A DNA stretch of 64,000 nucleotides from contig OX439038.1 in NCBI GenBank assembly GCA_949317995.1, positions 73,480,659-73,544,658 on the forward strand, in the 5' to 3' direction. Each line of letters begins with the position of its first letter. Position 1 is the first letter of the stretch. Positions 35,991-47,787 of this stretch are shown here, in pieces. Below the pieces are notes generated by a model that was not told the DNA's origin, made no database searches, and saw only the letters and a list, made by a program, of their open reading frames with translations. This DNA comes from Acholoe squamosa (Eukaryota; Annelida; Polychaeta; Phyllodocida; Polynoidae). Position numbers and translations under genes: made by a program.

Positions 35991-36744
35991 AATTAGAACT
36001 TAAAAGTGTGTAGAAAGGCCTCTTAGAACCAGAGATATGACGTATATGGTTTCTGTGACCTTTGACCTAATTAAATAGGTCAAGGCTTAATTACATAATT
36101 ATTTCATACTTATTATGCTCCTAACCCACCAGCTAGCTGAATTAGGTGTTCAGTGTATTGGTCAGAGCTTATTTCATGTTTTACTCACTTCTGATATTTT
36201 CACATATTTTTCAATATTATTTTTATTTTTGAACACCAAGTTTTTCGCCACTTCCAGCATACTCAGACCAGTATGTAAAGTATATTTGGAATTAGCATGA
36301 TTTTATGGTCCAGACAAAACCTTAAAATTCCCTTTTAGCCTTTTAGCCTAGTTCAGAGAGAATATGCAATTAGAACTTAGAAGTGTGTAGAAAGGCCTCT
36401 TAGAACCAGAGATATGACGTATATGGTTTCTGTGACCTTTGACCTAATTAAATAGGTCAAGGCTTAATTACATAATTATTTCATACTTATTATGCTCCTA
36501 ACCCACCAGCTAGCTGAATTAGGTGTTCAGTGTATTGGTCGGAGCTTATTTCATGTTTTACTCACTTCTGATATTTTCACATATTTTTCAATATTATTTT
36601 TATTTTTGAACACCAAGTTTTTCGCCACTTCCAGCATACTCAGACCAGTATGTAAAGTATATTTGGAATTAGCATGATTTTATGGTCCAGACAAAACCTT
36701 AAAATTCCCTTTTAGCCCTTTAGCCTAGTTCAGAGAGAATATGC
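35991..36744. repeat. Two tandem 377-bp copies in the right arm
   Basis: 35991-36367 and 36368-36744 are nearly identical; visible changes include AGAGC versus GGAGC near 36167/36544. The left arm has a single equivalent (about 31110-31520), so the duplication arose in the right arm and recently. Two 61-residue frames 377 bases apart (36115, 36492) are by-products. Confidence 0.9.
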
Positions 36745-37017
36745 AATAAATTCCTGGGTTAAACAGCTTTATATAGGAATAATTGACCTTGACATACGCA
36801 AAAACTGCAGGAATGTCAGCGGAGAACTTTTGGTATATGATTACTAGGGTCATTCCCTATGCAAATCCACAAAAATTGTGTAGTACCCCCCTCATTGGAA
36901 CGGAACTCATTTTCTAAGGACATTATTGCTACTCACCCTGTGGCCTACTAGAGATAATCAACAGGTCTACACATAAACATTATACATAATAGTCTCTTCA
37001 CCGGTTGCAAATCATGT

Positions 37018-37294
37018 GCCTTATCTTGTGGATTCACGCAGCTCTCAGTCAGGTTCCATGCAGTTTTCCCTCTTTGTGATGTTTACTTTCCACTCATTTA
37101 GCTCAATGAATATTCAAATCTTAGTGTTCTCTGATATATTCGTCCTCAAAATAGTTATCCTGCATCCAACTATATGCAGATGAAAATTGTGGAAATGTGT
37201 GGGTAATTTGTCAGTGGCCATAGAATTAAAAATCACAAAAAGGGAAACCTGCATGGAACCTCCCTGAGAGCTGCGTGATTCCAGGAGATAAGGC
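37018..37294. mobile_element. 277-bp MITE with about 60-bp arms
   Basis: GCCTTATCTTGTGGATTCAC at the left is the inverse of GTGATTCCAGGAGATAAGGC at the right, and pairing runs about 60 bases through CAGCTCTCAG and GGTTCCATGCAG. It is absent at the matching place in copy A (about 19765). No coding capacity. Confidence 0.85.
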
Positions 37295-37741
37295 CGTAGT
37301 TTGGTAGCTGGTGGATAGTCTATAGGAAGTAAAGCATAGAATTCTTTTTCCTGGCCAGTAATCCGGGAAGACTGTAATCGAACAGGGATTTAAGTGTCAA
37401 GAAAGGAGACTTATATATAGACACTGGGGATACACATACATAAGTACAGTATAAACTCCTGAATGGATTCCTACACATAAGATTTGTATTTGTATTTACC
37501 TGTGCAGAATAGTGAGGCAATGAGAAACAGTTTATACCAGTCTCATATTCCCCTCCCACATTTTCTTTGCAGCTTTGGCGTTTTTAATCCTTACCTAGTG
37601 AATAGACCTGTTCATATATTGGTCCTCCAGGGATGTTATGTATTGAAACTATTGAAACACAATTAGAACTGAGCTCAGCTATTGGGAATGTTCTGTCTCT
37701 ACCCCTCAATACATTTTTCAGCTCGATATTTCTTAGTCTCC

Positions 37742-37862
37742 GCACATCTGTTCATCTGTCTCTGTCCATCTGTCTAGCTGCCTGTCTCTGTCCATCTGTC
37801 TAGCTACCTGTCTGCCCCTACATCTTTGTCTGCCTCTCTGTGTGTCTATGTCAGTATGTCTG
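37742..37862 (+). repeat. CTGT-rich imperfect microsatellite
   Basis: Repeated CATCTGTCT and CTGCCTGTCT words. Confidence 0.8.
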
Positions 37863-38789
37863 CACTGTGTGATAGATCCAAAAACAAACATACCAATTAC
37901 ACCTATTTTGATGGTGCTGAATCTGAAAACAAGGTTATGATCTCAACTCCGTATATATTGGCCTAGAGTCTAAATTGTATCATGCCACTATGAGTAAGGA
38001 TTCATGCAAGTCCACACCAAATGGCCTATACCCCATGTACATTGGCTTTTTTAGGTTATGTTCTCTCATTATGTTAGAAGGACAGCCATCTTGAAAAAAA
38101 AAACAACACAAAAAACAGCCCAGTGCCCAGAAAACTTCCTCTAAAACCAAAGTTTTGGATTATTTTAGAGCACGGGTCCAGCAGCAATTCATGATTTTTG
38201 AGTGAGGTTGAATCTTAGCATTATGGTAATCTATCATGACTATTCATGACCATTTATAACCATGTGATTAGAGTGATATCAAAGCTAAAATTAGGATACA
38301 TAGCGAAGCTAGGAGGAAAAATGTATTTTCTTGTTTACAGATCCTCCTTACTGCAAAGATGGTGGACAACCGAGCTGCACTTTCATCATGGCATCTTAAA
38401 GATGAAAATCTCTACCGAAGAAAGTGGCTCCTATGATAGCAGACTTCTGTTGGGGTCTGAAGTGGGATGAGTCCAATGCTGTGTGCAAATGACAGGTGAA
38501 ATGGCCCTGGACGAGTGTCGACTGAGTATCATTTCGAGCTAAATCATTACGTTTACTGCTGATTAAAGAGTAAAAAGGGAGGGTTATCCATTAGATATGA
38601 GTTCGATAGTGGTAGTCTAAGGGAAATAAATTACGTTTGATATAAAATCTGGTGTTTGTACATTTTTACTGTGCCAGCAGATTAAAGTGGTGTTATTTTT
38701 TAATTGCCCATAACAAAATACATAGTGATGAATATGATTTCAGTATTGCCTTTTTATTGCAAAGTTAAAATTTGTAGAACACTGCTATC

Positions 38790-38872
38790 TGTCTGTGTCT
38801 GTCTGTTTGTTGGGCTGACTGTCCATCTGTGTCTGTCTGTCTCTCAATCTCTCTCTCTCTCTCCCTCTGTAT
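38790..38872 (+). repeat. CTGT/CTCT microsatellite, copy B counterpart
   Basis: Occupies the same place in copy B as 23066-23215 in copy A, but is shorter. Confidence 0.85.
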
Positions 38873-40499
38873 TTACTGTTTGCCTCTCCCCAAGCATCAG
38901 TTGGGGAGAATATTCTAACAGCTAACTTGGAATGGAAAAGTGACAGTAGCTAGACAGTTCAACAGTGCTTGTTATAATGATTCCAGTTCACAGCAGGGAA
39001 TGGAAAAGGTCATGCCCTGAATACCAACAATGAATTAGCTGATCCATTAATGCTGTGACCGACTGAGGGTTAATTAAAATGTTGTTGAGGGGAAGGTTTC
39101 CCAAATGTCTGCAACATGTATGTAGAATGACACTAATTAGTTGGTTTGGTTGATAATGAATGTCATTGTATTGTTTTGCTTTATTATTGTTTATTTTTCT
39201 TTAGGGAGGAGTGGGGGGATTTATACTTGTCATTTATCATGACGTGGTCTGACACATCAATCCACTTGGCAAATAAAGCTACTGTTGTTTGTTGCCTCTG
39301 CAGCCGGTTAGGAGGCATTAGCTCATATTCAACTTCTCTGCCCAAAGGATAACAGTGGTAATGACATAAAAAAAGAAACTCATCCGTGTTAGAAATCAAG
39401 TCAATTATCCCGAAACATCTATAGTTGGCTAGTTATGATTTGGTAACCATAGACATGCCTAACCTTCCCCACATAGTACAACTACAAGTGCAGTTCTTTC
39501 TCCCACAAGAAATACAAGGTAAGTAATAATGCAGCCCGCCCACCAGATCCAAATCTTGGTTTTGCTGAAATAACAGTTAAGAATGCTAGTCTTCATTGCA
39601 GTTGCTTACCAATTCATACAATGGTCTTTAGGTATGCATTATGCATGAGGCATGAATAAGAATTCGGCATATTACCTTGTATGTGATGCATCATTTTCTA
39701 TAACTTACATTTGTATTTGATAATTATTTTGAAACATGAAGCATGATTTACAATCATAATCAATAACTTCTAACAATTTAAGCCTTTAAGGAAGTAAAAC
39801 CAGATTTTCTTCACAATGATTTGCTTATGATTACAGGGTAATTTAAAAACCCAGGGAAGTGTTTGGTGCATGTACAAAATCAAATTGAAGCAGGTGATAT
39901 TTCACATCAAATGAAATTCCATTCTCTCACAAAAATGCATTCTGATCTTTACAGCATCAGTGAATACATGAGCTTAATAGAAGATTCCCATTGGCACATA
40001 TTGGCTGCATGGGGATTCTAAAAGGCACGGTCACCACATGAGCATCAAGATGTCATCAAGATTGAATTTTCTTATTTTTAGGGAAACACAGCCAAACAAG
40101 ACATTGCACAAACTCTCTCCCAACTGTCTCTCCAATAATGTTCCTGCTACAGAGAAGGGAGTGAAAAAGGCTAGGAACTAAATGATGAGCATTGATTTAG
40201 GCAATGTCTTGATCATGTGGCTAATAAAGGATTAGCAATTTGGATATCCAACGCTTGATATCCAATGTACTTCTGCATAGAGAATCAATAGATATTTTTT
40301 TTCATAAGAAACACTTTCTTGTAACACCCTTTTTCTTTATAATTGTTAGGGAGGTTGCTGTCATCAATTAAGCATAGACAGCTCCCTATTCCTTGCCAGC
40401 CAACCTAGTATAACATCTTCCAGATAATGCACCTGTCTTGAACACACATTATCGAAAGTGAAGTCACACATTTGCAAAAAGCCCTCTGAGTCCATCATA

Positions 40500-41122
40500 C
40501 TCTTCTTTTACCGGACGCGCATTTATGCGAGTAAATAGCCGATTTTGGGCACACTGTCTCTCCATCAATAACGGGTGGGATCTTCCGATTTTCTCAGCAA
40601 TTGCCCAATGGCATGTGGTTCCTATTTAGTTCAAACCATTAGTCTCTATTTCTCTTTGCTGATATATATGGTGAGGTTCTAAACATGGTTGAGAATTTAG
40701 ACAAGTTTTTTGATGATTATTTATGGCAAAAAATCATGAAAAAAGGTAAAATAATTTCATTTTTTAATGATAACCTACTATGACCATGTAATTCAAAAAT
40801 TCTAAAAGTATCCAACAATAGCTACCATGTGCCTTTCATTTCATGTCAATTGATAGAGGAAGTCCTAAGATAATTATCATCATTTGATGTTTCGTGACAT
40901 CATCATTTTGCAGGAAATGTATGCTATGTTATCCACATCCTATCTCCTTCATCAGAGGAGATACAGACAACTAGGATTCCATCCATTTTTGTCCATATCC
41001 TTACCTTGGACACTCATTACTTAGCTTCTAGTAGGAATATCAATACAATTCAGACAGTATTTGAAAGATAATGACTTCTCCTAGAGGCCAATTTTAAGCC
41101 AAAAACAATTTGGTAGAAGAAG
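40500..41122. mobile_element. About 620-bp insertion in copy B, ends CTCTTCTTxTACC
   Basis: The copies align to GTCCATCAT near 40496 (24340 in A) and again at the CATTTTAAGTAGAAAT region near 41140 (24355 in A). Between them copy B has about 620 extra bases that begin CTCTTCTTTTACC and end GGTAGAAGAAGAG, which are inverse of each other. No frame of note inside. The target duplication is unclear. Confidence 0.6.
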
Positions 41123-41999
41123 AGTTAAAATGAAATGCCATTTTAAGTAGAAATCTGCTTCAATCAGAAGTTAACTGTACTGTTAGCTAAATCCCACAAG
41201 TATCTCTTTCTCATTCAAGTTTGGTTCATCGCCTAAGGAGTCTATTTCATTTAGTAGGAAACTTGGGAGTACATTCATCTCAGCAGCAGGCTATGCACAA
41301 ATTAGATTGTGCTGGGTCCTGCCTATCATTCAACACCATCACTGACTTAAAGTACCTTATCAGTCAGTATGGTAGCAGCCACAGTGTCACACTCACATCT
41401 ATCAATACATGTTATTTAAAAGGCCCAAAACTGATTTGCTAAATAGACTATTGTCATTTTTTCTCTTTATAGCTACAGCATGTGTGGGAGGGCATTATTT
41501 TGCATCAGTGACCATTTCCTTATGTTATTAGAAAACATGGGATGGGCATAAGGAGAGAAAGGTAAAAGGGTACTCAATCTCACTCAATAACATAGTGATA
41601 TTTCATGTTCATCCAGTTACCTGATCATTGTAAGTAAATTAAACAATTAACTGTTGTCAGGAATATACAGCCATTTTAACTTTAAGTCCTATAGTGTGAA
41701 ACATATTTAATGGCTTAGGGATTTTATATCTATTTCCATTAGGTTCCAAGATATGTTTTACATGGGTGACATTTAGGAGAAAAAGAAACTGGTAAGAGGC
41801 CAGTATTTCAGTGGTTAAAAGGACCAATCAACATTGCTGATTCGCCCAGGGGTAAATGGACTAATTGATCAGGCTACAGTGACCATTATCTTCTATTATT
41901 ACACGATTTCTGTGATTCTGAGTGCTTTTCCTGGATATTCCCATGCACATACCTGTCGATATTGCATGGCATGATGCACGCATCATGACTTTTGTAAGG

Positions 42000-42060
42000 T
42001 GTGCAGTTATCCGAGGATAACAGGCACCCAGTGTGGTTATCCATGGATAACAGGCACACC
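42000..42060. repeat. Two tandem 30-bp units, each a small palindrome
   Basis: GTTATCCGAGGATAAC and GTTATCCATGGATAAC lie in two consecutive units that each end AACAGGCAC. Confidence 0.8.
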
Positions 42061-42583
42061 TTACATGTCATATGTAACATGTTAAAACCTATGAGAATGC
42101 TATAGCCAAGGACAGGGGTCGAACCCATACCCTACTCATCCAAAATCCAACTGTCATGCATTGCGGACTGATGAGAAAGTGTGTGTGTTTGCCTGTATAA
42201 TATACAATGTCATAGGTTGGGCTTGGTTAGGAGCGACCCTAGCAATTCTCACATGTGCAAGGTGTGAATGGCATTGTAATTATAGACATGACAGTGGCCG
42301 GGGCTGCCTCTCCCATAACAGCGACAGCCATGGTAAAGCTGCTGGACGTGAGGTGTGTGTACCAATAGTATATTGGTCAGCGAGTCGCGCTGCAAACCCC
42401 AAGCACAAGCGTTCGTGTCCTGGCCTGGTCCACCTGTTTGGCTTCATAGAAGATAATTATAGAGCAGTCAGTAGCATGTCGAGTCCCGGTCCTGGCATGG
42501 AGGTTAACGATTATTTTTATTGAATTTATTGATATTCTATTGATTATCTATTGATTAATCATGTAATAAAATAAGTAGTTAAT

Positions 42584-42620
42584 GGATATGTCATGACTTG
42601 TGACGCGTCATGACATATCC
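42584..42620. repeat. 37-bp palindrome, 14-bp perfect arms
   Basis: GGATATGTCATGAC and GTCATGACATATCC flank a 9-base centre. It lies near the right edge of the 735-bp insertion and may be part of its terminus. Confidence 0.8.
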
Positions 42621-43825
42621 AATAATCACTTGTCCATGAAGAGGTCACTTGGTGGCTGCGGAGTGTGCTTAATGGACTGAAAGTCTGGTGGTGACTGCTT
42701 AGAGTAAAAATAAAAATGTCTAATCATCCAAGCCCCATTGAGTTCCTTTCATGTATGCTCAAATTTATCTAAACCAAGCTTATGTGGTGACCATGCCTTT
42801 TAGAACCATTCTTCTGGATTTATCTGTGGTTTTTCTGTGTGAGGGGTGAGGGTTCACTGCCACTGACAAGCCTAACAATATATCATATACACCGGAACAA
42901 CACTATGGCCATTGGATAGAAATGATGTAAGTGTTTCTATCGTCGGGGATGAATAATGGAAGTATTTTATTGTTAGAAATGCACCATGGAAGAATTTTAT
43001 CCTCAGAAATAAACAGCATTACAAATTACAGTGTGGGCCAGATTATGAATAAGGAGTTGTATGGCTCATTCGTGCGATAGAGTGCCCAGTGCATTATGGG
43101 TTTTAGTGGAATGTCCTGGGGTTGTACTGCTTGTACTGATAGCACCATATTAACTTGACAAATGCTAAGTAGTTTTAAACCCATAGTTCACTTGGCCTGT
43201 GTTGTGTGATTGAGCCAAACAAACACTATACAAAATCTGGCGACAGAGGACTAGTGAACTATGGTCAATATAAAAGCAGCCTATTCTTCTAAAGTGGTGT
43301 GTCCACAGGGTGATAGAATTTGTAAAGGACAGAATATTTTTTATCCCAACGATAAGAATCAAACATATTTGATGTTTATTGTTAGAAATGAATGATGGAA
43401 GTGGTGCCTAGTAGTGCACTGTAAAAGAATGTTGTCATAATAACAATGAATCCTTTTCCCAAGGTTGCCAAAGATTTATCGTTATTTTCGCAGAGATTCC
43501 TTTCACCACAGTGTAATGTACTGCTTCTTCATAGAAACTACACTGTTTCACTACAATGCACTCATGGTAGTTCATTGTTCATTTTTACAAAGGTCCCTGG
43601 TAGATTCAACAGTTACTTTTACAGTGTGGGGAAACACATTGATTAATAACGTTACCAACATATCCACCTACATGCTGGTAGATTGAGTGGAACATGTCTT
43701 ACCAATGCTAAGCAACTTATTTAATAAATGTTAATTAGAACTGTAAGTGGGCATTTCTTAGCACCGTTAATTAGCATTATATGAAAATTCTTCCTAGTTG
43801 AACTTGACACAAATAAGAAATAACC

Positions 43826-45260
43826 CTAGCAAATTGTCGTCACCTGTCGCCATGATTGGTGATCCATGGTGAGGCCTTTTTTGAGTGATCACCCATGTCG
43901 CTAGATGAAATGCACCGTCGTGATCATGCATCGCATGGCCAATCATCACCGCTGTCGTCAACAATTTTCTCACCCACCTTGTGACTGTCCGTCACTGTGT
44001 GTCACCTTTCACTCAGCGTCATGACTCTTCACGGTTGTTGCCAACATTGTCCTCACTCATTGTGTCATCTTTTGTCACTCATAGTCAACTCTCACTCATA
44101 ATGGAGAATCTCCACCGCTCTGTCCAGCATGATTATCACCCAATGGGTGACTCTGTGCCACTTATCAACAACTCTCACTCAGTGTGGTGAAGTCTCACCA
44201 CTGTCGCCAACATGATTCTCACTCACTGTGTGACTATACAGCCCTAACTTTCACACAAATGTTGGAACCTCACTCATTTTCCTCCTTTGGTGTTCAGGTA
44301 GCAGCACTGTTCGCTGTCTGGACCATTAGAGAGGTGTGAGCCTATATCACTTCCAAAGATTATCCAATGTGTGTCTTGTTTAACATCAAATTCATGTAAT
44401 TATTATGAGTTGAATCAAACAAGATTATATAGAGAAATTATCAATTGAATTTAGATAGATGCATCTCTGAAATGAAAACAACTATCCATGAACACCCTTT
44501 CTTTGGTTAGAGCAAAAATATATAGTGAAATATCTACATGAACACCTTTTCTGTGGCTAGAGGGAAAATATAAATGGCAATACCTTTTCTGGCAAAACTT
44601 ACTTTGATTTGGCAGATGTGAGGCTGCACGATTACCAATGTCGATGAAGTGTCTGTGACATGAGCTTTTCATCTAGCGAGACGAGTGATCACCAGTGTCA
44701 CCATCTCTGGTGAGCCATCCATGGTGAACCTGTGCTATCACGAGGTGCGCGTTTTACTGATCACTAGCATCGCCATCCCTGGTGAGTCTGGGTGATCACG
44801 ATCCTTGCCATCTGTGGTGAACCTGTGTTATCACGAGGTACGCATTTCATCTAGCGAGGTGAGTGATCACCCTCGTCGCCATCCCCAGTGAGTGTGAGTG
44901 ATAACGATTCTTGCCATCCGTGGTGAATATGCCTTATGATGTGCTGCGCATTTCATCTAGCGAGGGGAGTGATCACCCGAGTCACCATATTCGGTGTGTG
45001 TGAGTGATCACGGTCCTCGCCATCCGTGGTGAACATGCGTTATGATGTGGTGCGTGTCTCATCTAGTGAGGTGAGTGATCACCCATGTCACCATCCCTGG
45101 TGAATCTTAGTGATCCCCATCCTCACCATCTGAGGTGAGGCCATGTGATCACCACCATGGCAATTCCTGGTGAACCTGTGCTATAGCGACGTCTTGTTCC
45201 ATCTAGCGACCTGAGTGAGCCACTTCACACAGGGTGACAAGGAGTCAAGACAATTTGCCA
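43826..45260. mobile_element. 1.4-kb repeat-expanded foldback element, ends (C)CTAGCAAATTGTCGT / CAATTTGCCA
   Basis: Its right end, read inversely, matches the left part of the short element at 20043-20264 over more than 100 bases, including CTGTGTGAAGTGGCTCAC and GTCGCTAGATGGAAC. The right half (about 44665-45230) is a tandem array of about five units of 105-110 bases marked by CATCTAGCGAG, GTGATCACC and CATCCxTGGTGA. The left half (about 43980-44230) has other imperfect repeats with CTCACTCA and GTCGCCAACAT. Copy A lacks it: ACAAGTAAGCATATCTTATCATGACC there is continuous near 26605-26630. No coding frame. Confidence 0.75.
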
Positions 45261-46920
45261 TATCATATTATGACCACCAACTTCAAAATATGAATATATA
45301 TGTATCGCTTTTTTCATACTGCTTTTTATATAGATATATATCTTCTCAGATTTGCAATCATTATTTCAAGTCATATGAAAGTCACTGGTAATTACATATA
45401 ATGACTGCAAAGTGAAGAGCAGACGTCAAAACATTAATTGTCATCTATCTATATTGAAGTATTTATAAGAACCAAATATGTGATATATGTGAGCAACAAT
45501 GGGAACTATTTAATCGTTATCAATTCCACTATCAAACAGAGTAAAAAGAAATCACACACCTGAGGCCAAAGTTAAACAAAGTTTTTTTTTACCTGAAGTT
45601 GATAACACAAGTAACTTCAATCGAATTTCCAGCACAAGAAGGTGGAAAAAGAAAAAAAAAATGTTAAGGCAACATTTGACATGTTTTTTTTTTTCAAACT
45701 ATCCCAACTATATGCATTTACTGAGTCGAGAGCTAACTGAGGAAAATGGTAGCCAATTAGGACATAACCAAGCCTTTTATCACTCCATTATGACTAAGAG
45801 CCATTGAGAAACAGGTAACAGGCAAAGATATCTCCCCTTAAATGGAAGAGGGCGGACCAAAAGGGGGCAAAATACCCTCTGGAGACACTAATTGAAAGAC
45901 ATTAAAGACATGTCACCGGCGGCTATATTCAATATGTTATTGTCATTCTGCTATTCTCAGCTCTATGTGAGCAATAACAGCCCTCGAGGTCTCCCGTTAA
46001 AAAAAAGGTGAGGACAAGATTACTAACCTTTATCATTTCAACAAAGGTGATTTCATGCATAGAATCCATGGTCAGACTAATTTCGGGGAAACCCTGAAGG
46101 TAGAATTACCAATCCATTAATATCTGAAATAGGTAGATCCTAACCCATCTTTAAGGCTTACAGATTGATTATTTGCATGATATGGTTTGCCATGACTGTA
46201 TTCATAGGGATTAGAAAAATTATGACATCTTCTTTTATACCACCTTTACAATTGGAGGGGTGTATTCTGTCTTCAAGGAACATGTACTATACCGGTACTC
46301 TCTCTCTCTCCTGATCTTCTTTTATAAAATTATATGAGACTTGCATTTCTTCCTCAATTGCACTCAGGAAAACAGGCCCTGTAGACATTGTGCTTATCAT
46401 GGGATTTGGCTCAAAAACGAACCTGTCTTTTTACCTTTACCCTCTTATAAGTACTGCATTATACTACAAGCAATGAGAATCTTTTGTCGTCGATGCAAGA
46501 ATGCTTAATTACCCACTAGGGCTACACTCGTGCATCATATGTGCTATTCAAATAGGATTGACACGACCACTGCCTTAGTATATTGATGATAGTAGGACCA
46601 GAACTTGGAGGCATCATGCTATCCTTTAAGTGTCAAATGAGAATTGTTTCAGACACATTCAATAATGTTTTACCAATCATTATAAAAGATTATTTTACGC
46701 TGTTCAGTCCCAGTTCATTCCAGATTAATAAAACCAATGATTGGGATGTCTGGTTGCAATGGGTCCATTGTCCTCGGGTTCCAGGCGCATGGCCTATATG
46801 CCAAATAGCCTAAATCCATGTAGCCCCCTGTCATATGACTGAAATTAAAGTGGCCGAAATGACAGATGGCCTCAAAGTCACATAGCCGAAACGTCACTTG
46901 GCCAAAATATTCTTTTTCAT

Positions 46921-47697
46921 CTTTTCCATACCACACATACGACCCAAATATGACCCACACGTAAGAGTTAGAACCACACTAATACAAAACCATACCACAC
47001 CATACCACACATATATACCATTCAACTATAATACCATGCCATACCACACCATACCACACCATACGACCCATATACCATTCAACTCTACTCCAATATCACA
47101 CTATTCCACACCATACCACACAACACAACACCATACAACACCATACCACACCATATGACACAATTATACCATTCAACTCTACTCTAATACCACACCATAC
47201 GACCCATATACCATTCAACTCTACTCTAATACCACACTATACCACACCATACCACACAATACAACACCATACAACTCCATACCACACCATACCACACCAT
47301 ACCACCCATATACCATTCAACTGTACTCTAATACCACACCATACCAAACCATACCACACAATACGACACATATACTATTCAACTCTACTCTAATACCACA
47401 CTATACCACACAATACAACACCATACAACACCATACCACACAATACGACACATATACCATTCAACTCTACTCTAATACCACACCATACCACACCATACGA
47501 CCCATAAACCATTCAACTCTACTCTAATACCACACTATACCACACAATACAGCACCATACCACACCATACCACACCATACGACCCATATACCATTCAACT
47601 CTACTCTAATACCACACCATACCACACCGTACCACTCATATACCATTCTACTCTAATACCACACCATACCACTCCATACAACACCATACCACACCTT
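46921..47697 (+). repeat. Left minisatellite arm (ACCACACCATACC type with higher-order unit)
   Basis: Short CCATACCACA words are organised into longer units, each containing a variant of ACCATTCAACTCTACTCTAA, about ten times at spacings of roughly 40-95 bases. Confidence 0.9.
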
Positions 47698-47787
47698 AGG
47701 GGGCATCCATTAATTATGTATGCACATTTTTGCAAAAAAATCACCGACCCCACCACCCATTTTGCACCTTGTACGCATTTAGTCTAG
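47698..47787. other. Central spacer of the foldback element
   Basis: About 90 non-repetitive bases, GGGGGCATCCATTAATTATG to GTACGCATTTAGTC. The arms begin again with CTAGGGTGTGG, the inverse of CCACACCTTAGG on the left. Confidence 0.6.

Larger units (their letters stand above)
30937..36947. mobile_element. 6.0-kb long-inverted-repeat (foldback) DNA element, CTA target duplication
   Basis: The left end TAGGCCACAGGGTGAG is the inverse of the right end CTCACCCTGTGGCCTA, and CTA flanks both ends (30934-30936, 36948-36950). The inverted arms extend about 750 bases. The left arm is 30937-31535 continued at 34070 to about 34226. The right arm is about 35817-36947. Strong paired blocks include the 30982 ACACAATTTTTGTGGATTTG region with its inverse near 36870. 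The middle, about 34230-35815, has only short unrelated frames, so no transposase is carried. Three-base duplications occur in PIF/Harbinger and a few other groups; the family is not otherwise identified. Confidence 0.85.
41898..42632. mobile_element. About 735-bp insertion in copy B
   Basis: Copy A reads ACCATTATCTACTATGAAGAGGTCAC near 25210, while in copy B ACCATTATCT (41890) and ATGAAGAGGTCAC (42635) are about 735 bases apart. The insert contains a 120-residue plus frame (42161-42523) with no recognisable domain. It also contains a B-box-like GGGTTCGACCCC on the minus strand near 42115-42130 without an A-box, two tandem 30-bp units at 42000-42060 and a palindrome at 42584-42620. Class unknown. 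Confidence 0.55.
30700..46490 (+). repeat. Large direct duplication, copy B (expanded by insertions)
   Basis: This is the collinear partner of 19500-29640. It is longer because of insertions at 30937-36947, 37018-37294, about 40500-41122, about 41898-42632 and 43826-45260, each absent at the matching point of copy A. At the first, copy A reads CCTACTCTTAATCAACAGG, while copy B has ACTCCTCCTCTA on the left of the insert and CTAGAGATAATCAACAGG on the right. No coding frame is conserved with copy A. Confidence 0.85.

Noticed and set aside
36115..36677. Two identical 61-residue proteins
   Set aside because: They are the same short frame in a tandem 377-bp duplication of a non-coding inverted-repeat arm.
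42101..42160. tRNA or tRNA-derived SINE head on the minus strand
   Set aside because: Only a B-box-like word is present; no A-box at the right distance and no cloverleaf.
42161..42523. 120-residue ORF as a real gene
   Set aside because: Lies inside a copy B-specific insertion bounded by repeats; no recognisable domain or splice signals.
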